Shown here piece by piece: positions 8,712 through 16,283 of a stretch of 64,000 nucleotides of DNA (positions are counted from its first letter, which is position 1; each line of letters opens with the position of its first letter). The position numbers and the translations under genes were made by a program. Location of the stretch: assembly GCF_000711225.1 (NCBI RefSeq), contig NZ_JOMG01000004.1:620001-684000 (forward strand), written 5' to 3'. The notes under the pieces were generated by a model. That model worked only from the letters and a program-made list of their open reading frames with translations, did no database searches and had not been told where the DNA came from. The DNA comes from Pelobacter seleniigenes DSM 18267. Lineage in GTDB: Bacteria; Desulfobacterota; Desulfuromonadia; Desulfuromonadales; Geopsychrobacteraceae.

Positions 8712-10181
8712 ATGAGATCTTTCTATACCGAATTATTTACTAAGCAATCAAGGCAGTCTATTTTTAGTTATCGCTGCTTTCTAATCATTATTTGTTTACT
8801 TCTGCTTTCGGGTGGATGCAAACGTGCGGTGGAGGCCTCCGGTACTAAAATATCAACACCGGTACCGGTTGCATCAATTCAAGTGTCTCCAGCCGAGGTC
8901 TCTTTAGCGGTTGGGCAGAAATTGCAGTTGTCTGCCACCCTTGGTGATGCTGCCGGAAATATGTTGCCGCATCGAAAAGAGGGTGCGAGCCATATCGTTG
9001 GTTCTGAAGTTAAAACAATGACAGTTATTGCCGATACTAAGGGCAGGGCCGGTAGATCTGTCAGTTGGAGTTCAAACCGTCCTGATCTTGTCAGTGTCGA
9101 TGCAAAAGGGCAGGTAGTCGCTCATGCGATTGGTATGGCTGAGATTACTGCAATAAGTGAAAAATGCAGTGAGACTGTAACTGTTCATGTGGTTGAGTCG
9201 AAGCATAGTGGGTTTTCCATTTCACCGTTATCCGGAAGTTTGATGGTGGGAGAAAAACTCCCGCTTGTTGTTTCGTTGGCGAGCGGCAAAAAGAACCTGC
9301 CGATAGTCTGGAAAACGGAACAGCCATCTCGGGCAACCGTTTCTCAAGACGGTGTCGTTAGCGCACTTGCGCCGGGTAAGGTTTTGGTCCAGGCCAGTAA
9401 TGGCGAGCAGAAAGCTGAAGTTCTCTTGGTGATTACTCCGCTGGAACTGATCAGCGGACTTGATTTTCCTGGAAACGCAGGGGTCAACACAACATTGCGG
9501 TTCGAGTTTGCCGTACCGTTAGCGGCCTTTCCTGCAACCTACATCTGGCGAGCTTATCCACGCCAGCAACAATCGTATTACACCTCATTTTTTTGGGGAA
9601 ATAACGGCGTATTTCATCCTTCAAATACTTATTATGGTTTTCACCCTTATCCGGATTGGAATACCGATCAGCAACAGTTTTGGGAAGTTGCCGCACCACC
9701 CGGCGGAGATCATCTTAGTTTAGAGTACGTTGTGTATGACCGTTGGTATGTGCAGGTGGCAATCTGCCGAGAAATTGGTGATACTGCGGTTTATGAATTT
9801 TTTTGGGATTGGCCCGACCGGTCCAGGGTGATTCGCTATACAGGTAAGCGCTACGCTAATCCGCCGGCGCCTGTTCTGGTTGTTGGTGATGCTCCTTGGA
9901 ACCAGGGAAATGAGGTTTGGAATGGAGTGCTTCGTGGCTTTCAATTTTACGATTCAGCAATGACTTTGGACGAAATTACCAAGGAGATCAGTTCGCCTGC
10001 ATCTGTGCGCAAACCCTGGTACCAGAATCTGAATCCAACCCCTGACGATATTTCTGATAAGAGTGGTAATGGACATCATCCGGTCTGGGTCGGCTATGAA
10101 CGCCCCGTGTTGTGGAAAGCAATGGTCAATGCAGGTGGGAATAAAATTATCAGAACGCCTATTCCCGCATGCTATGAATAA
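8712..10181 (+). CDS. Lipoprotein with two Big2 domains and a LamG-like C terminus
   Basis: This 489-residue protein has a long N-terminal leader ending in the lipobox LSGGC (Cys36), so it should be exported and lipid-anchored. Two bacterial Ig-like (Big2) modules follow, at roughly residues 53-160 (IQVSPAEVSLAVGQKLQLSA) and 168-243 (ISPLSGSLMVGEKLPLVV). The C-terminal 240 residues are rich in aromatic residues. The end, from about 400 on (VWNGVLRGFQFYDSAMTLDEI), resembles a concanavalin A/LamG-type jellyroll, which often binds carbohydrate. It sits between the UDP-ManNAcA genes and the exosortase gene, which suggests a role in holding or modifying the exopolysaccharide. It has no PEP-CTERM tail. 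Function is inferred from domains only. Confidence 0.75.
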   Translation: MRSFYTELFTKQSRQSIFSYRCFLIIICLLLLSGGCKRAVEASGTKISTPVPVASIQVSPAEVSLAVGQKLQLSATLGDAAGNMLPHRKEGASHIVGSEVKTMTVIADTKGRAGRSVSWSSNRPDLVSVDAKGQVVAHAIGMAEITAISEKCSETVTVHVVESKHSGFSISPLSGSLMVGEKLPLVVSLASGKKNLPIVWKTEQPSRATVSQDGVVSALAPGKVLVQASNGEQKAEVLLVITPLELISGLDFPGNAGVNTTLRFEFAVPLAAFPATYIWRAYPRQQQSYYTSFFWGNNGVFHPSNTYYGFHPYPDWNTDQQQFWEVAAPPGGDHLSLEYVVYDRWYVQVAICREIGDTAVYEFFWDWPDRSRVIRYTGKRYANPPAPVLVVGDAPWNQGNEVWNGVLRGFQFYDSAMTLDEITKEISSPASVRKPWYQNLNPTPDDISDKSGNGHHPVWVGYERPVLWKAMVNAGGNKIIRTPIPACYE

Positions 10182-10297
10182 AGAAATATTCCTTGTAGAT
10201 CAGATGTTGCCCCGTTGAAACTGCTGGATGAAAATTTGATTCATATGGATATGTTTGTGGTACGATTTGAATGTTTTTTTGAAGGGGGTTGACTGTC

Positions 10298-11131
10298 TTG
10301 CAAACAAATCTGAATTCCCGTCCATTTATACTGATTGGTTGTGCCATTCTTGCATTTGTGGCTGTCTATTTTCAGATTTTGAATGGGTTGTATCTGGACT
10401 GGTCAAATGATCCAAATTATTCACACGGCTTTCTGGTTCCATTTATTTCCGCTTATTTCATCTGGCAACAGCGTGAACGACTTCAGCAATTGCCGGCAAA
10501 ACCGGCAAACTCGGGTCTTGTGCTGATTGCTTTTTCATTGTTTGTGCTGATGGTTGGCATTGCCGCCCAGGAATATTTTACCCGGCGTGCCTCAATGGTT
10601 TTTTTGCTTGCCGGCATCGTGCTTTTTTTGCTGGGCTGGCAGTGGCTAAAATCTTTGGCATTACCAATTGCATTCCTTTTTTTTATGATCCCCCTGCCAT
10701 ACATCATTTATGATGCCATGGCCTTTCCTCTCAAACTGTTTGTTGCCAAGTTCTCTGTTCTCGCTCTTAAGCTGATGGGAGTTGTGGTTCTGCGCGAAGG
10801 CAACATCATCATGTTTCCTAATACCGTGTTGGAAGTGGCTGATGCCTGCAGCGGTTTGCGCTCGTTGATGTCCTTGCTGGCCTTGGGGGTCGCTCTGGCC
10901 GTGTTGACCCAAAGAAGAAAAGTCGCGATGATTTTGCTAGTTGCGCTGACAGTGCCGATTGCGGTTGTGACCAATATGTTCCGGGTCATCGGGACTGGCT
11001 ATCTGGCCCAATATTACGGAACTGCCGCCGCAGAAGGTTTCTTTCACGAATTTGCCGGTATGGGTGTGTTCCTGCTCGCGATGGTGCTGTTGTTTGTGGC
11101 AAGCGGAGTGTTGAGAAAGATTCTTAATTAG
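10298..11131 (+). CDS. xrtA: Exosortase A
   Basis: This polytopic membrane protein is a cysteine transpeptidase-like enzyme thought to cleave PEP-CTERM sorting signals at the inner membrane of exopolysaccharide producers. The three family catalytic residues are visible: Cys184 in ADACSGLRSL, Arg229 in NMFRVIGTG and His250 in FFHEFAGM (numbered from the TTG at 10298). About eight hydrophobic segments cover the chain. The TTG at 10298 has AGGGGG nine bases upstream; a TTG three codons earlier abuts the same site and is less likely. An insertion carrying a GxxExxY gene separates it from epsI. The PrsK/PrsR genes downstream identify the type A system. Confidence 0.93.
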   Translation: MQTNLNSRPFILIGCAILAFVAVYFQILNGLYLDWSNDPNYSHGFLVPFISAYFIWQQRERLQQLPAKPANSGLVLIAFSLFVLMVGIAAQEYFTRRASMVFLLAGIVLFLLGWQWLKSLALPIAFLFFMIPLPYIIYDAMAFPLKLFVAKFSVLALKLMGVVVLREGNIIMFPNTVLEVADACSGLRSLMSLLALGVALAVLTQRRKVAMILLVALTVPIAVVTNMFRVIGTGYLAQYYGTAAAEGFFHEFAGMGVFLLAMVLLFVASGVLRKILN

Positions 11132-11155
11132 CCGCAGATGTATATGCAGATGGGC
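11129..11155 (+). repeat. Outer inverted-repeat arm, left
   Basis: The sequence TAGCCGCAGATG followed by GCAGAT recurs in inverted orientation at 12338-12371, where the two blocks are separated by eight more bases. Together the two arms enclose the GxxExxY cassette and epsI. Confidence 0.6.
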
Positions 11156-11179
11156 GGTTTTCTATAGGGGGAAGGGAAA

Positions 11180-11596
11180 ATGTCCACGGAAGACACTGAA
11201 CGCACGGAAAATAGACCTGAAATTAAACTTTTATTTGAGAGTCAGACCTACGAAATACGTGGCGCTGTTTTTGAAGTGTACAGGGAGCTAGGCTGTGGTT
11301 TTCTTGAATCTGTATATCAAGAATGTCTGGAAATTGAATTCCGGAAAAGAAAAATCCCTTATTTGGCTCAGCATCGACTGAATTTGACCTATAAAGGTCA
11401 GGTGTTGAAGCAAACCTATATCCCTGATTTTATCTGTTTTGACGATATTATCGTCGAGATAAAGGCCGTTTCAAACGTCACGGGCGAGCATCAGGCTCAA
11501 ATCATGAATTATCTTAAAGCAACAAGTAAAAAGCTTGGGTTGTTGGTCAATTTTGGTTCATTCCCAAAAGCAACTGTAGAGCGAATTGTCTTTTGA
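11180..11596 (+). CDS. GxxExxY family protein (PD-(D/E)XK-like)
   Basis: A 138-residue protein carrying the name motif in GFLESVY and, further on, PDFICFDD followed by VEIKAV, which fits the D...ExK core of PD-(D/E)XK nuclease-like folds. GxxExxY proteins are widespread in environmental bacteria but have no established function that I know of. The gene interrupts the xrtA-epsI pair. Its codons 2-11 (STEDTERTEN) are encoded by one arm of an imperfect 29-bp inverted repeat, and the other arm begins directly after the stop codon. That arrangement makes the ORF plus arms look like a discrete mobile cassette. A good GGGGGAAGGG ribosome binding site precedes the ATG. Confidence 0.8.
   Translation: MSTEDTERTENRPEIKLLFESQTYEIRGAVFEVYRELGCGFLESVYQECLEIEFRKRKIPYLAQHRLNLTYKGQVLKQTYIPDFICFDDIIVEIKAVSNVTGEHQAQIMNYLKATSKKLGLLVNFGSFPKATVERIVF
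11182..11211 (+). repeat. Inner inverted-repeat arm, left (inside GxxExxY coding sequence)
   Basis: This segment starts TCCACGGAAGACACTGAAC and runs to 11211. It pairs with the reverse complement of 11597-11629 at 24 of 29 positions. It lies within the first eleven codons of the GxxExxY gene and determines its charged N terminus. Confidence 0.75.
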
Positions 11597-11629
11597 TTTT
11601 TGTCCGTGAGTTCTGTGCTTTCCGTGGAG
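11597..11629 (+). repeat. Inner inverted-repeat arm, right (abuts stop codon)
   Basis: The reverse complement begins TCCACGGAAAGCACAGAAC and matches the left arm at 24 of 29 positions. It begins with the base after the TGA stop of the GxxExxY gene and ends 18 bases before the epsI start. It could also act as a weak hairpin-type terminator if paired over the short gene in RNA, but there is no T-run. Confidence 0.75.
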
Positions 11630-11647
11630 TATGATAAAGGTTCTTTT

Positions 11648-12286
11648 ATGTCTAACATCAAAACCTGGCGATTTATAATCCTTTACCTTCTCCTCGGGAT
11701 GACGGCATTGTATGTTCATACCCGTTCTGAGGCATCGGTGCCGGTGAATAAACCCCTTAATCTTTTTCCGCAAAAACAGGGGGATTGGGTAATGACCGGG
11801 CAGGCGCGGTTCGATACGCGGGTGCTGGAAGTTTTGCTACCGACGGATTATCTGTCACGAACCTATCAGGACAGCAGTGGAGATGTCGCTTCACTTTATG
11901 TCGGCTACCATGACGGCGGGCCTGACAGCGGGCCGATCCATTCTCCCAAGCAGTGTCTTCCGGGAAGTGGCTGGGATCGGGTCAATGCTGAAGTTCACCA
12001 GCTGGATGTCAATGGCACGGTCGTTTCCTATGTCAGCTCGCTGTATCAAAAAGATAGTGAGAAGCAGCTGTTCCTGTACTGGTTCCAGGTTGGGGATCGG
12101 TATCTCACCAACGAATATGCCTTGAAATTCTCCATGGCCAAAAATTCCATGTTGCATAACCGGCGCGAATCGTCTTTTATTAGAATTTCCGTGCCGGTCA
12201 CCACCTCTGAAGAGGCGGCGCTGGAGATAGGGAAATCATTTATTAAGGGCTTTGCCCCGACCATTTCTGCATCTTTACCGAAATGA
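11648..12286 (+). CDS. epsI: EpsI family exosortase-associated protein
   Basis: The 212-residue protein has one N-terminal membrane segment (residues about 6-24) and a periplasmic EpsI/DUF3485 domain. The hallmark block HSPKQCLPGSGW contains the conserved cysteine. EpsI-type proteins are encoded beside, or fused to, exosortases and are needed for exopolysaccharide formation in Methylobacillus-type systems; the precise reaction is unknown. I chose the ATG at 11648, preceded by AAAGG, over the upstream TTG at 11600, because that extension would be encoded by the right arm of the neighbouring inverted repeat. It normally follows xrtA directly; here the GxxExxY cassette intervenes. Confidence 0.87.
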   Translation: MSNIKTWRFIILYLLLGMTALYVHTRSEASVPVNKPLNLFPQKQGDWVMTGQARFDTRVLEVLLPTDYLSRTYQDSSGDVASLYVGYHDGGPDSGPIHSPKQCLPGSGWDRVNAEVHQLDVNGTVVSYVSSLYQKDSEKQLFLYWFQVGDRYLTNEYALKFSMAKNSMLHNRRESSFIRISVPVTTSEEAALEIGKSFIKGFAPTISASLPK

Positions 12287-12337
12287 GATTTCAAGCCTCA
12301 CCTGTACACTCTTAATTCTGACGAATTTGTTTTCAAT

Positions 12338-12371
12338 TTATCTGCGATAATCTGTGTTCATCTGCGGCTAT
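12338..12371 (+). repeat. Outer inverted-repeat arm, right
   Basis: The reverse complement reads AGCCGCAGATG, an A-rich spacer, then GCAGAT, matching the left outer arm at 11129-11155 except for an eight-base length difference in the middle. It lies 19 bases before the start of the beta-CASP hydrolase gene. Confidence 0.6.
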
Positions 12372-12389
12372 TCTTAGGGAGAGGGGAAA

Positions 12390-13763
12390 GTGATTTATCC
12401 GGATATTGTCTTCCATGGTGCGACCCAAGGTGTCACCGGTTCTTGTCATGAGCTGCGTGTTGATGCCGATCATTCCATTTTGATTGATTGTGGACTGTTT
12501 CAGGGGGATGAGAATCATGCTCTTGAAATGGACTTTCCCGTTGGGCAGATCAAGGCTCTGGTTTTAACCCATGTCCACATTGATCATGTCGGCCGTATTC
12601 CATACCTGTTGGCGGCAGGGTTTAGCGGGCCAATTTATTGCTCTGAGGCAACTGCAGCGCTGTTGCCGCTGATGTTGGAAGATGCCGTTAAAATTGGTTT
12701 TACCAGGGATCAGCGGCTGATTGAAAAATTCCTGGATAAAATAAATGCGTTGTTACGCCCGATCAAATACGGGCTGTGGCAGAATATTCCTCTGGGGGCA
12801 GCCCCGTTGCAAATCAAGCTTAAACCGGCCGGTCATGTTCTTGGCTCTGCGTATGTGGAATGTGACTGCGCTGGAAAGCGCCTGGTTTTTTCCGGCGACC
12901 TTGGGGCTCCATATGCTCCGCTGCTGCCAGCGCCCAGATCGCCTTATCGGGCGGATATCCTGGTTCTGGAAAGCACTTATGGCGACCGCTGCCACCCGTT
13001 GCGCCGGGATCGTCGTCGGCACTTGCAGCGTGTTATTGAGAAGGCTCTGGAAAACCGCGGTGTCGTTTTGATACCGGCCTTCAGCCTGGGCAGGACTCAG
13101 GAATTGCTGTATGAACTGGAAGATATCATTGACCGGTCAAAAGGACGCAATGCCGCAGCCGGGCTGCCTTGGCATGACCTGGAGATCATTGTTGATTCGC
13201 CGTTGGCCAGCCGATTTACTGAATCATTCCGGCAACTGAAGCCGTTCTGGGATGCTGAGGCGAGAAAGAAAGTGGCAGCCGGAAGGCATCCGCTCTCTTT
13301 TGAACAGCTCACCACCATCGGATCGCACGCCGATCATCTGCATACGGTTAAATACCTGAAAAAAACTGGGCGGCCCTGTATTGTCATAGCCGGTGGCGGA
13401 ATGTGTAGTGGCGGTCGGATCGTCAATTACCTGAAAGCCTTGCTGGGCGATGAACGGACTGATGTCGTTTTTGTCGGTTATCAGGCAGCCGGGACTCCCG
13501 GGCGTGCCCTGCAGGAATACGGCCCGAAACATGGTTATGTGGTGCTGGAGAACAAGCGCTATCCCATTGCCGCTGCCGTTCACAACCTTTCCGGATACTC
13601 TGCCCATGCCGATCAGCATAACCTGGTCAACTTTGTCAGGAGAATGCGCAAAAAACCGGAAAAGATCTATCTGGTCCATGGGGATGCTGCGGCCAAATCA
13701 GCATTGAAAGATGAATTAAGCTTGTTGTCAGCACAGATTGAGATTGTCATAGCAGGTTCCTGA
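12390..13763 (+). CDS. MBL-fold beta-CASP hydrolase (RNase J/CPSF73-like)
   Basis: A 457-residue metallo-beta-lactamase-fold protein with HVHIDH as the zinc-binding HxHxDH motif at residues about 60-65. It also has SGDLGAP, the beta-CASP region with ESTYGDR and PAFSLGRTQELL, then GGGMCSGGRIVNYL, SGYSAHADQ and a C-terminal VHGD (RMMBL-type) segment. Homologues are RNA-processing exo- or endonucleases in the cytoplasm. It starts at a GTG with a GGGAGAGGGG site. Its place between epsI and prsK suggests cotranscription with the exosortase genes, but the activity is more likely RNA turnover than polysaccharide chemistry. Confidence 0.85.
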   Translation: MIYPDIVFHGATQGVTGSCHELRVDADHSILIDCGLFQGDENHALEMDFPVGQIKALVLTHVHIDHVGRIPYLLAAGFSGPIYCSEATAALLPLMLEDAVKIGFTRDQRLIEKFLDKINALLRPIKYGLWQNIPLGAAPLQIKLKPAGHVLGSAYVECDCAGKRLVFSGDLGAPYAPLLPAPRSPYRADILVLESTYGDRCHPLRRDRRRHLQRVIEKALENRGVVLIPAFSLGRTQELLYELEDIIDRSKGRNAAAGLPWHDLEIIVDSPLASRFTESFRQLKPFWDAEARKKVAAGRHPLSFEQLTTIGSHADHLHTVKYLKKTGRPCIVIAGGGMCSGGRIVNYLKALLGDERTDVVFVGYQAAGTPGRALQEYGPKHGYVVLENKRYPIAAAVHNLSGYSAHADQHNLVNFVRRMRKKPEKIYLVHGDAAAKSALKDELSLLSAQIEIVIAGS

Positions 13764-13915
13764 AAACCTGCCTGTTAAACCCGTTTTTCAACAACCTGAT
13801 TCCTCAGTAATTTGTGACTGTTGTCCTCATTAATGGCATGGTAGACTGTTCAGAATTGTGAAGCACTATTGGTTTTTATTCACGATTCATTCATCACGTT
13901 TCAGGGTGCAGGCAC

Positions 13916-15991
13916 ATGCTCACGATTTTATTTCTGTCATTGCTGATTATTGTTGCTTTAATCGGGGCGTGCATTCTTTTTGTAAATCGCCGTTCCTACC
14001 CGGTGGCGACCTATCTTTATGTTCTTTCTTTACTGGTTCTGGCCGGCCTCTCCTTTGCTGATATTCATCTCTTGCTCAGCAACGCTGATTTTGTCATTTG
14101 GCAGAAGATAGCCGTTACTGGCGATGTCCTATTGGCGGTGTGTTTGTATTTTTATACCAAAACCATATTCCGGGATAACTCAAAGATTTACCTTGGTTTT
14201 GGTTTTTGGGCTTCGGTTGTTGTCGCTTGTGGAATGCTGGTTTATGTTGTCATGACCCCGCTAAACCAGTTGATCTTTGCCCCTGATTTTGCACAGGAAA
14301 AGATGTTTTTCCTGACCGATCAGGGATTTTGTGTTTATTTGTTGCTGATGGTTTTTCTGGTCTTCGGCCTGGTTCAGTTGGAGCGAACCTTTACCGGGCT
14401 GCACAGTTTGCAGCGCTGGCGCGTTAAAATTGAAATCATCGGCAGCGGTTTGCTGCTTGCCTCCTGTGCTCTGTACTACAGTCATAGTCTTCTGTACCGC
14501 TCCATCAATTTGAGTTACCTGGAACTTCTGGTCCTGGCGGCCCTGGCGGCGATAGCATTGGTTTGTTATTCAAGGCTTTTTCGAGATAAGCAGGGGGGGC
14601 GCTTAGCATTATCGCGGGGGATTGCCCACCGTTCTTTTGTTCTGCTTATTGTCGGGGGGTATCTGATTATCCTGGGCATTGTTGGTGAAGGACTTCGATA
14701 TTTGAATGTCAGCAATGCCAAGCCGGTTTTTTATATCATCATGATCGTTGCCAGTCTTGGCTTGGTCGGTGTTTTTGTATCGGAGAAGTCCCGCCGTAAA
14801 TTCAAAGTCATTTTGCATAAAAATTTTTACCAGAGTAAATACGACTATCGCGACCAATGGGAAGGCTTCGTAAAAAAAATCACGGTCAGTGACTCTTTGG
14901 CTGAACTTCAGCAAGGCATTCTTGATCTGTTCTGCGAGCCGTTGGCATGCAAAGGGGCCGCTCTTTATTTACATGATTCGGAAACCGGTGAATATCTCCC
15001 GAGCGCGGCATTCAATCTTATGAGAGATTGGCGACCGTTTCCGTTGGATGACCCGCTGATCGAAAAGCTGCAACAGAAAAACTGGATTGTGAATATGCGG
15101 GAAGAAAATCCGGATCTGGACGGGTCTATGATTCATACCTTTGGCCATTCTGGTATCTTCCTGGTTGTGCCAATGTTTTTTGATGAAGAATTGGCCGGCT
15201 TTGTGATCCTGGCTGAGCAGATCAATCCTGAAGAATTGTCCTATGAGGACTTTGATCTGTTGCGGATGCTGGCCGGACAGTCCATCGCAACGGTGCAGGG
15301 CCTGCGTCTGTCTGAACAGTTGACAGCAACTCGTGAACTAGCGGCGATCGGCAAAGTCGCGACGTTTGTTTTGCATGACCTTAAAAATCAGGTTTCAGGG
15401 TTATCGTTGATGTTGGATAACGCCCGCGAATACATCACGGATCCTGAATTTCAAAAAGATATGCTTGAAACGATCGGCAATACTGTTACAAATATGAATG
15501 GGCTGATTTTGCGCCTGAAAAACCTGAAAGAAAAACCGGTCCTTGTTGTTGCCACTGCCAATCTTGAAAAAATTGTCAATGAGGCTGTTGAAACTGCCGG
15601 TGGACATATTTCCGCTGCAGGTGAGCCGGTTGAGATCGCTGCCGATGATGAGGAGATCTATAAAGTCATTCTCAACCTGCTGGTAAATGCTCTTGAGGCC
15701 TCGGCTGACAGTCATGCGGTCACAATCGAATATGGCCGGGCTTCCCGGCAGGCGTTTGTCCGGGTCACCGATAAGGGCTGCGGGATGACGGCCGAATTCA
15801 TCGAGGAAAAATTATTCAAACCCTTTGCCACGACCAAAAAACACGGCTTCGGAATCGGCCTGTATCAATGCCGGCAGATTATGGAAGCCCATGGTGGAAG
15901 TATCGATGTCGTCAGCCAGCCGGAAGAGGGCACGACCTTTACCTTGCTACTGCCGCTGGCTGGCGAGGCGTATGCGAACCTTAAGACGTAA
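13916..15991 (+). CDS. prsK: XrtA-system membrane histidine kinase PrsK
   Basis: The 691-residue sensor has about eight or nine N-terminal membrane spans (residues 1-290) and a GAF-like domain at about 320-460. The kinase core follows, with His487 in VLHDLKNQ, then NLLVNALEAS (N box), DKGCGMT and GFGIGLYQCRQIMEAHGG (G boxes). This architecture is that of PrsK, the kinase encoded beside PrsR in XrtA/PEP-CTERM loci, which is proposed to control exopolysaccharide and PEP-CTERM gene expression. The stimulus is unknown. The partner response regulator gene follows, separated by a 205-bp palindromic element. Confidence 0.93.
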   Translation: MLTILFLSLLIIVALIGACILFVNRRSYPVATYLYVLSLLVLAGLSFADIHLLLSNADFVIWQKIAVTGDVLLAVCLYFYTKTIFRDNSKIYLGFGFWASVVVACGMLVYVVMTPLNQLIFAPDFAQEKMFFLTDQGFCVYLLLMVFLVFGLVQLERTFTGLHSLQRWRVKIEIIGSGLLLASCALYYSHSLLYRSINLSYLELLVLAALAAIALVCYSRLFRDKQGGRLALSRGIAHRSFVLLIVGGYLIILGIVGEGLRYLNVSNAKPVFYIIMIVASLGLVGVFVSEKSRRKFKVILHKNFYQSKYDYRDQWEGFVKKITVSDSLAELQQGILDLFCEPLACKGAALYLHDSETGEYLPSAAFNLMRDWRPFPLDDPLIEKLQQKNWIVNMREENPDLDGSMIHTFGHSGIFLVVPMFFDEELAGFVILAEQINPEELSYEDFDLLRMLAGQSIATVQGLRLSEQLTATRELAAIGKVATFVLHDLKNQVSGLSLMLDNAREYITDPEFQKDMLETIGNTVTNMNGLILRLKNLKEKPVLVVATANLEKIVNEAVETAGGHISAAGEPVEIAADDEEIYKVILNLLVNALEASADSHAVTIEYGRASRQAFVRVTDKGCGMTAEFIEEKLFKPFATTKKHGFGIGLYQCRQIMEAHGGSIDVVSQPEEGTTFTLLLPLAGEAYANLKT

Positions 15992-15999
15992 TGGATTTC

Positions 16000-16204
16000 G
16001 TGGGGATCCACTGAATGGCGCTAGTTTAAGAGTCGCTGGCAGCAAAACCGGGACTGTCCCCGCACGGGGGCTGTCCCAGGTTTTTGCGGTGCTAACCGCG
16101 ACAGTTTCATGGCTCGCAAACTCTTGGGACAGCCCCCGATGACCCTGGGGACAGTCCCGAGTTTACTGCAAAGTTACTTAAACAAGCGCCATTCGGGGAT
16201 GCAC
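16000..16204 (+). repeat. 205-bp palindromic (MITE/REP-like) element
   Basis: The segment begins GTGGGGATCCACTGAATGGC and ends with a near reverse complement of that (GCCATTCGGGGATGCAC). Further inside, GGGACTGTCCCCGC / CCTGGGGACAGTCCC and CGGGGGCTGTCCCA / TGGGACAGCCCCCG pair. Nearly the whole length can fold into one long imperfect hairpin around a roughly 25-base loop near 16100. It encodes no protein. GGGGACTGTCCC-type palindromes occur in REP-like families mobilised in trans by Y1-type transposases; that link is inference. It separates prsK from prsR and may affect their cotranscription. Confidence 0.8.
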
Positions 16205-16283
16205 TGTAAACCTTTTCGCACTTCAAGACTTACACGATATAAATGAAAACCTTGCAACAGGGAGTGAGATCCAGGAGAGGGCT

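Noticed and set aside
10182-10297. Sigma-54 promoter in front of xrtA
   Set aside because: A TGG-TACG-ATTT-GA string looked similar, but the GG to GC spacing required for -24/-12 elements is not met.
11600-11647. Upstream TTG start for epsI adding 16 residues
   Set aside because: The extension is encoded by the inverted-repeat arm next to the GxxExxY stop and lacks a ribosome site; the ATG at 11648 has AAGG and gives a normal membrane anchor.
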